From Dactylonectria macrodidyma (Eukaryota; Ascomycota; Sordariomycetes; Hypocreales; Nectriaceae), in contig JAGMUV010000002.1 of NCBI GenBank assembly GCA_020744425.1, positions 3,640,501 through 3,704,500 on the forward strand: a DNA stretch of 64,000 nucleotides, written 5' to 3'. Below, in pieces: positions 23,648 through 34,579 of the stretch; position 1 is the first letter of the stretch, and each line of letters starts with the position of its first letter. The notes under the pieces are model-generated. The model was given only the letters and a program-made list of their open reading frames with translations, was not told where the DNA came from and did not search any database. A program made the position numbers and the translations under genes.

Positions 23648-24265
23648 ATGGTGTCCTCTCATCACTCCCACACAAGCGCCCTCGGCGCGTACACCAAGTC
23701 ACGTCACCCTCAGTTCAACGACGTCAACCAGTCGGCGGCTGAGCGCGGCCAAGCTGCTGCCGACGAAGGCGACGATGAGATCATCCTTTCCGCCGGACCT
23801 CCCATGGAGGCCGACGTCGCATACTCTCCCATTGCTCTCGCCGCCTCCAGCGACGGCGACGACTTCATTGACGTCGAGAGGGAGCTCATCAGCTCCGAAC
23901 CTTCCGGCCTGACAGCTCCATCCACCTCCGACGACACTGTGGGTCCGGCCCCGGGCCCGGTGCTCGCTTCCAGCTCCAGCTCCGTGGCCAGCGTTGCTGG
24001 CACGCTGACCCCGATCCTCGGCCACGATCAGCTCACCACCATCAACATCAACCTTCTCAACCAGGGCAACAATAAATACTCCACCCCCGAGTGCAATATA
24101 GTCCACCTCCCCGGCCGCAGCACCGTCTGCAGCCCTATTACCCGCACCTCCGACCTCACCTCCATTGAACTGGGCGGGCCTTTCAGCCCTGTCGACGACG
24201 GCCGGGGCTCCACCATCTGTGGTGTCGGCGCCTGGGCAGACATCGCCAGGCCTCCTTTCCCATAA
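23648..24265 (+). CDS. Hypothetical acidic, low-complexity protein (205 aa)
   Basis: This single-exon frame starts with ATGGTG after a 626-nt ATG-free stretch and ends at TAA. I do not recognise the family. The N-terminus is polar (MVSSHHSHTSALGAYTKSR), followed by an acidic part (DEGDDEIILSAGPPMEADVA and SSDGDDFIDVERELISSE). A Ser/Ala/Pro-rich linker comes next, then a C-terminal half that looks more structured (DQLTTININLLNQGNN, CNIVHLPGRSTVC, DLTSIELGGPFSPVDD). There is no signal peptide, membrane helix or zinc motif. Codon third positions are strongly C/G-ending, unlike the surrounding desert, which supports real coding. It is probably a lineage-restricted protein; the function is unknown. 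Confidence 0.65.
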   Translation: MVSSHHSHTSALGAYTKSRHPQFNDVNQSAAERGQAAADEGDDEIILSAGPPMEADVAYSPIALAASSDGDDFIDVERELISSEPSGLTAPSTSDDTVGPAPGPVLASSSSSVASVAGTLTPILGHDQLTTININLLNQGNNKYSTPECNIVHLPGRSTVCSPITRTSDLTSIELGGPFSPVDDGRGSTICGVGAWADIARPPFP

Positions 24266-25519
24266 GCCTCTCGAGATTCATCTCTTCTCACAACAAGTTT
24301 GGGTTTCATTGGGATTTTTCTTTCATCTGTTTATACCGGGCGGGCAAAACCTGGGGCGTTCGCATATATTTTAACTTCGGTTTTCTTCAACGTTTTCTCT
24401 TCCAACCCAAGTCACATGGGTGTGAAACCCGCTCGAGAGACTATGTGACCTGCTTTCACTCATGTCTCAGCCATCTAGAGTCGAAAATCTCAGAGGTGGC
24501 GGTGTTTTTTTTTGTTTCTATCTTCTTGTACAGTACATGCAATAGGGACGGGCAATTAGTGTCATCTGCTGGAATTCTATGATGCACGATGATCTAAAAG
24601 AACCTGCCAAACGATAGTGTTACCATCCCATGCTTCATACTCCCCGAGTCCACATGTTGACATGGCATTCCATCGCTCGCGCATAAATGCGTGGCTTGAC
24701 GTCAGAAACGATCGACACACTATGTCTCCACCATGGCCAACGAGGTCCATCCGATGAGGTGTGCTGAGATCAGACAGATCTGCCAGTTGCGCGACGACCC
24801 GATCCTGCATGTTTTCGTTTGTTTCCCACTCCCTCTGTCACCATTGCCACGTAATACTCCAATCTTGATCGTATTCTGTGCATAGCCGGTCTCCGCATTT
24901 TAAGTCTTCCTCAGGGATGGTGCCCGACGCGCGTCGTATGGCACCGGCATCGACAGCGGTCGCCGTCTTCCATGGTCTTTCATGGTTCCCTTGTCATACA
25001 TCTCGTGTGACGGCCGTCGGTCGTCGGTTGGCGAGAGCGACAATTGGCGCCCGTAATGCGGATCGTACCGGCGTGTAACGTCTCGATAAACTTCTGACGT
25101 ATGACGTTCAACAGCGAGTAAAACGTCCAACACCCAACACGCCGGGAACAACTGGTTTCCCCACATGCCCAGGATGTGCCATTTTGGACACGAGGGATCG
25201 TCAATGCATGTCAGGCCAAGCAACTGATGGAGAGCAACTTCAACTTCAAACGGTAATCAAAATGGCATGGGCATAAAAGTTGTTAAGCATCACGAGTGGC
25301 AAGCGGGAGCTGTTTAGGTGGAAAGCCAAGATGGTTCCATTTGTGTTAAATACTGGCGCTCGGATCACACAGAGAAAAGCCGTGCATACGACCCTCGTCC
25401 TGGACATCCTCCGTGCCTCGACGCCTCCCGGGGTAACCGAACAGAGGCCATTATTAAATGTATACACCGAAGCCAGCTCATCAATCCTTCTCCATTACAA
25501 CAACGCTCAAACCTGCAAT
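24266..25519. other. Convergent intergenic region
   Basis: 1.25 kb between the 3' ends of the orphan gene and the Kre9/Knh-like gene. Short frames here have no recognisable features. Confidence 0.55.
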
Positions 25520-26314
25520 CTAGTTGAGGTAGACCATGGCCATGACGGCACCAGCAATCAGGGCAATGGAGGAGGTCATGCGGGTAGCACCGCTATCGGG
25601 GACAGTGGTGGAGGCGCTGGTCTCGGTAGCAGTAGAGGAAGACTCTGTAAGAATGTTAGCAAAAATACGATCTACCATTTCAGACATGGTGACTAACCCT
25701 CGGTGGCAGTGGAGGAAGATCCCTTGGTGGAAGAAGCCTCAGACTCGGAGGCGGATGGAGTCGTGCCGTTGTGGGTGGCAGCGGGGGTAGAGAAGGTGGT
25801 CTCAACCTCGGTGGTGCTGACAACAGTGGAGAGGGTGGTGACCTCGGTGGTGACCTCGGAGGTGCTCTCAGCGGAAGTGGTGCTCTCGGCAGCGGAAGTA
25901 GAGGCAACGGTGGAGGTCTCGGCGGATGAGGTAGCCTCAACATCGCCCTCAATAGTGAACTGAGCGCTGTAGTTGACATCCGTGGGGTCGGAGTTCTCAA
26001 TGATCTTGAAGTTGTACTCATCGGTGGGGAGATCGGAAGGAGTCCAGGTGAAGGAGCCGTCCTTAGCGGTAGCTACTTGGTGTCAGAGGCACCACGGATA
26101 GATACCAAGGGGGAAGATACTTACCAGTCAAGGTCTCGACATCCTTGAGGTCAGTGGACTTGCCGTTCTGGAGAACGATGGTGCAGCCATCCTCGCAGCC
26201 GTCGAACTTGATCTCGAAGGGAGTGCCGATGACGACGTCCCAACCAGAGTTGAGGAACTGGGCGGCCGAGGCGGCGCTGGCCAGAGTGGCAATGGTAGCG
26301 ACGGAGTACTTCAT
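25520..26314 (-). CDS. GPI-anchored Ser/Thr-rich protein with Kre9/Knh1-like N-terminal domain
   Basis: Three exons, 26314-26125, 26072-25698 and 25644-25520, give 229 aa. A signal peptide (MKYSVATIATLASAASAA) leads into a beta-sandwich of about 85 residues (FLNSGWDVVIGTPFEIKF, GSFTWTPSDLPTDEYNFKII, DVNYSAQFTI). This is the Kre9/Knh1-like domain found in yeast wall-synthesis proteins and in many mould GPI proteins. A Ser/Thr/Glu-rich stalk of roughly 100 residues follows, which should be heavily O-mannosylated. The end (DSGATRMTSSIALIAGAVMAMVYLN) fits a GPI-attachment signal. Introns of 52 and 53 bp sit in phase 1 with GTAAGT and GTTAGT donors. The protein should reside at the plasma membrane or in the wall. 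A role in beta-1,6-glucan assembly is known for yeast KRE9 and is only a possibility here. Confidence 0.87.
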
Positions 26315-29300
26315 TTTGAAAATGGTGGTTGGAATCGAAGATTCGTAGTAAAGAGTGACTGGTAATTACTGGGATTTGGGTGTCAGTTAAATGTTTTGGG
26401 GAGGAATGTGTCTAATCAACACAGCAGTGAGACGCGTTCTGGGTGTTTTATGGTATTTGGGATGGAGGCGGGTAGGGTTCGCATGGAAACGGCTAGGCGC
26501 CGACAATGCGTTCCTGCGAGTGGTCGAACCGGGACGAACGGCAGCAGGCAGACAACTGCCCGCCATCTGCCAGTCCGACGGGTAGGACGGAAGCTGGAAC
26601 CGATAACCCGAATCGACCACCGTAGCAGAATGTCTCGCAGGCCACATGCCGGGGGAATTGGTGGCAGAAAGACAGTACTGGTGACAGTTGTGTGTGGGTT
26701 TGTATGTATGGGGTGTTTGTGGTGTAGTTGATGTATTCGATACGGATGCGAGATGGATTGTCCAGTTTAGGCGGAGTGGAACTTACAATGTATGTAGGAA
26801 CAACGGAGTGAGTTGACAGGACGCTGATAGAGAAGAGAGAAAGAGAAACAGAAGGGGGACGGGAAGGAGGAGGGTATTAAAAGGGCGAGCAGTGTTGCAA
26901 GTCTGTCGGTAGCAATTTCTAGGAGGTGGTATTGGGGGATGCCCCAGATTGGATGTACCAGATTGGGCAGACCCTGGGCCAAGCAAAGGCAAAAGCTACT
27001 TCGAACCCACTCAGTCCCAGAAAGAAGACATGGCCTACAGCTGGTACCTGCTGTTGAGGTGGATTGACCAGGATGGATAGATGAATGGGGGCGTGTAAAG
27101 AGTTAGGACAGGGTGTGTGAAATGAGTGAAGTCTGCTCCCTTTTCTTTCCAGCACTTCTTGTGGTTGTTCACAGAGAGACAGCGGCTGATTACATTCCAA
27201 CACCCACACCCATCTAACTACCAACTAGCGCCCAGCATCTCACCCCCGAGACCAGACACAACGGACGATGGGCGATGCGAACCCTGGCAATCCTGGCATG
27301 GGGAAATTTGGTCAAGCCTTGTTGGGGCATGCCAGGCTGCCAGCGCTACCCACATGGAACAGTACTTGTGTACATGCGCGGGTTAGCACTGAAGCCATCC
27401 ATGAAAAAGTGTCCACCCCCCTTCCAGCCCATCCACCTACAGCGCGCCCGTCCCTGTCGCTCGCCCCAGTGGCCCACTAACCCTGTGCCTGGCACCAAAA
27501 AGAACTGGATCGTCCCTGGGCCGCTGCGGGCTTGGCTGGCTAACTGGCTGGCCAAGTGTTGGAGGATGAAATGCATCAAAGAGGCAAAATTGTCCTGGGG
27601 GGAGAGGACAGAGACTGTCCCGCTAGACTATTGAGCCAAGCCCCCGCCGGAGCTCCATGGCCGCATGGTTGGTCCATCTCCAGGAGGTGGGACCTCGAGG
27701 TATCCTTCAGCAGCTCTCATTGCCCAGGCGGATCTGACTCCAACACATACGTTCATTACCTGCCTGCGTAGCACCTCTTACGGAGGACATGCCTGGACGG
27801 CCGAATAGCCGGGCAGCCTTACCAGTCCTTGCCCACGGCCTCCGCGCCCCCCGGCAGTATGGTGGCCCTTTTCGCTCACTGGGGCCAGCTCTCCGTCTCA
27901 TCCGATACAGCAGTCTCCGATGTAGCCATCCTTCTGATTCTATGTGCTCTCGTAGACGCCTCATTCCATATTTCAACGGGCACACTGCGGCAGTCCTCAA
28001 ACACAGCCACTAGTTCCGGATTAAAATATTTCTTCTCGAGGGAGGGGGCGGTTGTCTCGCTATGCCCGCTGACAGACCGGCCGCGCATAGCGGCCTGGGC
28101 CATTGTTCTTCGTTGTGCTCGGCCTCATGGTGAGAGTCGGCACTGCCATGTACCCAAGGTAATCCATACTTATTAGCGCATCAAGGGCTTGAGATTAGTG
28201 CCGTCACCAGCGCCCTGGCGCTGCCATCATTGGCAAAGAGCAGCCTGCAGGCTCCACGCCAATATGCCCGATTAGGCGATACATCTTTGATGAATGGACG
28301 CTTGCCCTGTCCTGACGCCTGTTGGCCAGCTCTCTTTCTCCTGGTCGCCGCACGCTCTGGCGCCTGCCTTGTTGCTCAAGCCTCACGCAACTCACCCGCA
28401 GTCTCTGAGATTTGGACTGTGTGATTCCCTCGTGGTTACAACCATCCGGCCCCATTGCCAGTTTGCTGTCGCAGAGTGCTTCTAGTGGCGGCTTAACCTG
28501 TCCTTCGCTAAGCTTGGCGTGTGCAGGGCTCTCTGACCCCAAGTTGCGGTGGCGTCGAAGCGGTATTGGCTTTAATCGTCGACTGGGCTGCAATGTGGTT
28601 GTGATGCTTCCATGATGCTGGTCACTCGATGTGGCATGGTACGGGAGGGACGCAAGGCATTCAGCACACTAAATTGTCAGCCATTGCTAACCACAGCATG
28701 CAGCTCACACACACTTCGAAATGGCGCTCATCAGTCCCGGGCTCAGTTGGTCGATGGCATTCGATCTGCGCAGTAATTAGGCCGGTGCCAAAGCCCCAGA
28801 CCCCTTCAAACCTCCTTCGTTTTACTCGAGTCTTTGAACCGCGGTCCTACCACCCCCGGACACTGATCAGCTGGCTGTTGGTATGCCTATGGAGTACAAG
28901 ATGATCCAATGACCTCAATGACCCCAATGGCTCCATCTTGCCTACTCCCCTGCCTGGTCCAATGCACCCCTCTTGGCGAATTCCAATCCTCCGAAGATGG
29001 GGGCCTCCATCTACAACCTAGTCACCGAATGAAAGAGGCAGAGCCAAGAAACTCGCCTTCCCGCGAACCATTGAACATCGGCCTCCACCGAGCCTCCATC
29101 CTCGGCCAACCGCGCCCGCTTCCCGACCTTACCAGATGAGCGAAGAAGGAGGATTGCGTACGCACCTTCTTCCGTTTCCCTGCTGGTACCGCACCTAGCG
29201 GATATTATGGCAGATCCTATGGGTAACACACATGCCGGCAGCTGATGGGATAGAAACCGGCGGCTCTAATCCAGAGTCCAAACAAAACCCACTGGATGTG

Positions 29301-31375
29301 AGCACGACCGCATAGCCCAGAGCTGCTAATGCCTCGCTAGGGGTCTGGACTTTGATCTATCGGCATGGACTTACGTGTTCCTCAAGGTAAGACGCTGATG
29401 CATGTAATCATCGTGCCGCCTCCGGACGGAGTGGATTTCGTGTTCGCCGTGGTGTCCTGCTTGAGAAAGAGTCTATCGAAACGAAAACTGTTGTCGTCGC
29501 CAATGGCTGTCGTTGCAACCCACACCTCATTGGCATCAGCGTCCAATATAGTGGCCTTACTACGCCGTAGGCGCGCGCCGAGAGGATGGCACACTTCTCC
29601 TCCACACGCGCTGTGCTGTAGCAACGCACCCACCCACTCACCCATCGTGGCTCACACCACCAGGATCAAGCACATACACAAACCTTTCCCCCACCCCCCG
29701 CGCCCACGCCACTCATGGCTGAGCCAGTCCATCGAGCGGCTGATGCATCCGACTGCAGATGTATGGAAAAGTTTTTTTCTTTCTTTCTTTCTTTCTTTCT
29801 TTCCATGGTTTGTTTTTGTTTTCATTCTCCTCGAGGTGCAGTTGCCGGAAGTCAAACAAGCCTCTCATCCACTCCGTCTGTATTCCTCCCTGTCTACCCA
29901 GATCTGCCGCCCTATCTCCCGCTCAGACCACTCCGGAGTGAGACACGTCGTCAAGCCTGGGCACGTCCTGAGCTCACATGAGCAGGTGGACCGACGGTGA
30001 ATGACGATGAATGAGATCTTGTCCAAATCATGACCGGTTCAAGGCATGGCCTTAGGGTATCTCGGCGCAGCACAAGCCTGTCTCCCCCCTCCCGTTGGCA
30101 CCTTTCCCGTGTGGGGTTATTAACCCCGGCCGGTGCTTTCCTGCTTGGGCAGGCCAGTGGAAACAGAAAAGGAAATCCTGGAAGCATTGCGGCCAGGTCA
30201 TAGGCGGTTGGGCGGTTGGGCCGGGGGTGGCAGAGTCAGTTCGGACGATGGAGCATCATGCTGTAAGCGGTGATGAATGCAGGCCGGTCAGGCTGTGGGT
30301 GTAACTGTCGGCTGTTGGGGCCTTTACGTCCCCGAGATGCAGCCACGAAGAAGGTACGGCCTTGTGATGAGTGTTGCTCAGCCAGATCTCCTCACATCGA
30401 GATAATACTCGCTCAGCAGTAAGTGAAAAGAAGGTTAGCATCCTTGACGGATGACGCCTCACCCACCTTCAACACGAGAACGGAAAAGTATATTCCGTGG
30501 GTTGTATTATCCTACAGGATTCTATTTACAGCTTCCGGTGTCCAATTCACATCCCTCCCCTCCCTCCATTTCAATTCCTTGGCAGTTCTCTCTTGAGAGT
30601 TTCTTTCTCCTCTCAACTCCTTGCCCCGACTTTTGCCTTTTTCTCGGTGTCAGGTCCCACAACAAGGGACCCCCATCTAAACGTTGCATTTTTAGCGTCT
30701 CCTTTTCCCTGCGGCCCACTGTACTGCAGGTGCAACCCGCTGGATTGCAGTACCCAGCTGGGTACCTCAGGTACCTAGGTATCTATCAACCGACCGCTAA
30801 TGTTCTTCTTCAATCCACTTCGTTGATCGCTTGTTCGCCGGCACCCCGGCATCTCTTTTAATCGACCCTCATCAATCCGCGGACAGCATCTTTCATCTCC
30901 CAAAGCCCCGCCGCCGCCCTGCAACTTTGTAACCCTGTTCGCCATGGAATGATGGAATGACGGGCTTCCGTCGCAAGCGGGGCCGCCTTTGCCTTTACTC
31001 CCTCTCCAGAAGCTGCAGCGCTGTAGCAATTGCAGCAACAGCAGCAGGCTTCAAGGATCGCCGGAAGTCAACGGGAGTCGTGGCCGTAGCGGCCCCCCCC
31101 CCCCTTTGGCCTTTGCCTCTCGTCATCTCCCACTCAAAACGAATCAAATGCCGTCATCAATCCGAAGCGAGTGAATAAACTCAATTCGCTATCACCGCCT
31201 GCCAAGGTATATACCGACCTCACACACCGGTCCGTAACCTAACCAAGATTTACCTAACAGTCAAGACCCCGTTCTCCATGACTCCAAATCTCCAGGAAAT
31301 ATCCCCCATTTCCCATCCCTCTCCTTTTTTTTTCGCCCCCGGCCGCCCCCAGCTCATGTTGATCCTAAGGGGAAG
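26315..31375. other. 5-kb gene desert
   Basis: It begins with the promoter of the Kre9/Knh-like gene. No frame with a domain or splice chain was found; the longest (29365-30000, +) runs through a TTTC microsatellite. It also holds a C12 run at 31093-31104 and an AGGTACCT palindrome at 30769-30776. Confidence 0.55.
29776..29803. repeat. TTTC microsatellite (x7)
   Basis: About seven TTTC units after a short T run. Intergenic. Confidence 0.92.
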
Positions 31376-31561
31376 ATGGCTCATGTCAAAGCTTACACCG
31401 ACACGAACAAGCCGTTTATTAGTGCCGCTGCGCCAACCAACGCCCGGGCTAAACAGGAGCTGGAGAAGCTAAAAAACCTGCTGGTGGCTACTCCTGGTGC
31501 ATCGACTGCCGCCGCACCTTTGGTAGCTAGCTCAGCGCCTCGCCACAACTGTCCAATTTGA
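31376..31561 (+). CDS. Possible small protein (61 aa), doubtful
   Basis: An ATG in good context (AAGATGG) opens a 61-codon frame. The product has a polar N-terminus (MAHVKAYTDTNKPF), a predicted amphipathic helix (ARAKQELEKLKNLL), an Ala/Pro/Ser-rich tail and a C-terminal NCPI, which is one residue short of a CaaX box. No family is recognised. It could be chance, since it lies at the edge of a desert; support rests on start context and composition only. Confidence 0.25.
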   Translation: MAHVKAYTDTNKPFISAAAPTNARAKQELEKLKNLLVATPGASTAAAPLVASSAPRHNCPI

Positions 31562-32398
31562 CTTCCCAGACCATCCATCAACCCATCCCCGAAATCTTCC
31601 CGACAAATACCTGACACTCAGAGTCCATATTTAGCTCCAGGCAAACCTGAGGAGGGGGAGGAGGAGGAAGCTGCTCGCGTCAAACCCCGTTCCTGCTAGA
31701 GCCTTTTAGGCCGGGGATTTTGCCACCGCTTCGGTACGCTGAACCCGTCCTTGTCTCTGGCGCCATTTCATTGTTTCGTTGCGCCTCACAGACCTGCCTC
31801 CTAGTGCTCAGCCTCACCTGCTTGCTATACCAAACTGACACCAACTCACCCCAACTCTAACCCTAAAGATCAATCAGCCTCCAAAGCATCTTTTCAAGCC
31901 ATATATCACGTCTTCTGTACTGTTTAATGTCGCTCTTACAACGGCTAGACAAGCGCCTTTCCGTGTTTTGCCTAGCCATCCATCAGTACTCACACAGTTT
32001 GATCAATCGACTCCGCCTCAACATTGTAATCAGACAGCGTAGATCCTTCAGCGCACATCACAATCATGCCTACGGTATGGCTTTACTCAGACCATGCCGT
32101 CTGATGTTTCATCCTTCCATTAAGATATGTATGTACCTTGGTACCTTTGTTTGGTAAGTAGCTGCCCAGTCATGTTCTCAACCAACTCCGTTCGACAAAG
32201 GTGGCTTAAGCACCATGTTGAGCAGACTACCCTTTTTCCCCTAAGCCTTGATGCTCCTCCTCCTGCACAACACGTATTAACACCCCCTTGGGCCCCATTG
32301 TCCCTTTTCCGGCCAGCCCCGGCCATCATCCATCATAGGTGATAACCGCTGGTGTTATCATTCACGTACGGTCTTGCCCAACTTATCCACTCTCACAT
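31562..32398. other. Intergenic 3'-flank of UGP1
   Basis: 837 bp without a supported gene. CTAACCCTAAA near 31857 is a single telomere-like unit, not an array. Confidence 0.5.
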
Positions 32399-34579
32399 TT
32401 AGTGCTCCAGCAGACGCAAGCTACCCTGGACAACGACGTTCTCCAGGATTGAGCCTGGGGGGATGTCAATGGTGCTTCCCTCGGTGGCGACGATGATGAC
32501 CGTGCCCTTGAGTGTCACGCCACGGCCAAGGTTCACCGCACCGGTGATGGTGAGGTGGTCTAGCTCCAGGACCTTGGGGATTGATGGAATTCGCTTCTGA
32601 AAGTCGGAAACCTTCTTGAAGTCACCACCGAGCTTGATGAGAGGGGCATCGCCGAAACGGGCAGCGCTCATTTGCATTTGGCCGTGCTTGAGAGTGTAAA
32701 GATCCGACTTGACTAACATCAGATCGGAGCAGGTCTTGACGGGCAAGAAACGTCGACGGGGCACGTTGACACCGTGGGCGTTCTTGAAGTGGCGGATGGC
32801 CGCACCGACAGCCGTCTCGAGCTGGATAATGGAAATGTCCGACTCGCCCTTCTTGTCGCCAGGGATGGTCTTGCCGTTGGGGATGATCTCCATCTCAAGC
32901 TCATCGTTCTCCACAACCCGCTTGATGGCCTTCAGGTTGAGCCACAGGTTGTTAGTATTGAAGTACTTAAACTTCTTGATCGACTTGAACTCATTGACAT
33001 GCTCCTTGGGCACCTGAGCAATTTCCAGCAGGCGGACCGAGCCCTCGTAGTCAATGATGGTACCACCCTTGACATCGGCCTTGGTCTTGTTGGTCAACTC
33101 CATGATGTACTCAGCGTTGGTCTCCATCATGTGCTGAAGGATTCTCAAATCGACAACAGCACCTAGGTTGTCCACATTGGACAGGAAGATGATCTCAATA
33201 CCGCGCTCCAGGAGCTTGTCCAGAATGCCAGAGTTGTACAGCGACTCGAAAATGTCACCGTGGCCAGGGGGGTACCACTCGGTGATGGACGAGTCGTAGC
33301 TTTTAGGGACGGGCAGAAGTGAGTCCTTGTAAATTCGGGGGTACCGAGACTGGTTGAAGGTCAAGATGTCGACGTTGTGGCCCTCGTACTTCTTGATGAT
33401 GGCCGCAGTGTCGTCATTGGTGTTGAAGGAGTTCATCAGGATGAAGGGAACGTTGACGTCGTAAGTGCGGTTCAGGAACTCAATCTGTCGCACCGAGAGA
33501 TCAAGGAACGACATGCCGTCACGGACCTCGATGACGGACTTGGGGCCGACGCAACCCATGGAGGTACCGAGACCACCGTTGAGCTTGAGAACGGCAAGCT
33601 TGCTGAGGAACTGAACAGACTCGGTGTTGGCAAGGTCTTCGTAGTCAACAACCTGTCCTTGTGCGGGAGGGGCGATTCGGTCCCAGTCACTATGCGCTTG
33701 TCAGTTCAAGTTCCCTAGGTGGTCCATTCTGAGATTGTAACCTACACAGCATTGCCCTTAGCCTTATCGTTGAGGTATCGTCGGAACAGGGCAAAGAAGT
33801 TATCCATCTCGGTCTCGAATAGCTGCGAGGGTGTTAGGTTAGTCACGATCGGTCGATATCGGGTTTCGTAATAAACTTGCCTTCTTCTGCTCAGCGTCCT
33901 TGACCGTCTCGGCGAGGTTGGTCAAGGAGTTTCGCATCTGGGCGGCGGCAACATTGGTAGAGGTGTTCTCGAAGGCCTGGAAATAACAGGTTAGTTGATG
34001 CTCCAAGATGATCTGATGTGTAAGGTTTTGTGCTGCATGAAGTAGTATTGTCGTGAAAAGTGGCTAGAGCCGTGACTGTGAAGCTGTCCCGTAAATGCCA
34101 TGCGTTGGCGGTCAAGGGAGCACGTAGCTGGTACTGGGACACCTGAGGAAGCCAGTTACTGCTCGAGGCATCCGCGACACAATTGATCAACGAATTCTAT
34201 GAGCAGAAGCTCAATTGCGTGTTCTACCCCAAGGCAGCTGAACTGGGTCGAGATACCACCTCTCCAACGGGTTGAAACAGCTTCCCAACCTTTGACAAGT
34301 GCCCCAGATGTGTAGCTAGATTAGTCGCAGGCACCACAGCGCCGGTTGAGTGCAAAACAGCAGGGTTTTGGAGCTTAGCAGGCCGCGCATATTGATTGTA
34401 ACTTCAAAGGAAATTCATGGCGAGGATGGAGAGGTATCGTGAGGGGCTTGAGAGAAAAGGGCTGTACTTGCCATGTGGCTGCGAGTCTTGCCATGGCGGC
34501 GCTCGAAGACGGCCTCCTGGTCGGCTGCAGGACCAGGCTTGAGGTGGGACGGCAGAGCGCTCTTAGTTGCACTAGCCAT
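32399..34579 (-). CDS. ugp1: UTP-glucose-1-phosphate uridylyltransferase (UDP-glucose pyrophosphorylase)
   Basis: Four exons, 34579-34472, 33976-33881, 33822-33746 and 33689-32399, give 523 aa, the usual length for fungal Ugp1. The enzyme makes UDP-glucose from UTP and glucose-1-phosphate for glycogen, beta-glucan, trehalose and glycosylation; it is cytosolic. The nucleotide loop [17 protein letters not shown] starts at residue 129. Other conserved blocks are [33 protein letters not shown] and [16 protein letters not shown]. The C-terminal beta-helix ([18 protein letters not shown]) is intact. Introns 1 (495 bp) and 2 (58 bp) both begin GCAAGT instead of GT; each is phase 0, has CTAAC near the acceptor, and no GT donor nearby keeps the frame. 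Intron 3 is ordinary GT-AG (56 bp). The identity is certain. Confidence 0.97.

Noticed and set aside
31855..31867. CTAACCCTAAA telomere-like unit
   Set aside because: Only one unit; no array, so no internal or terminal telomere tract.
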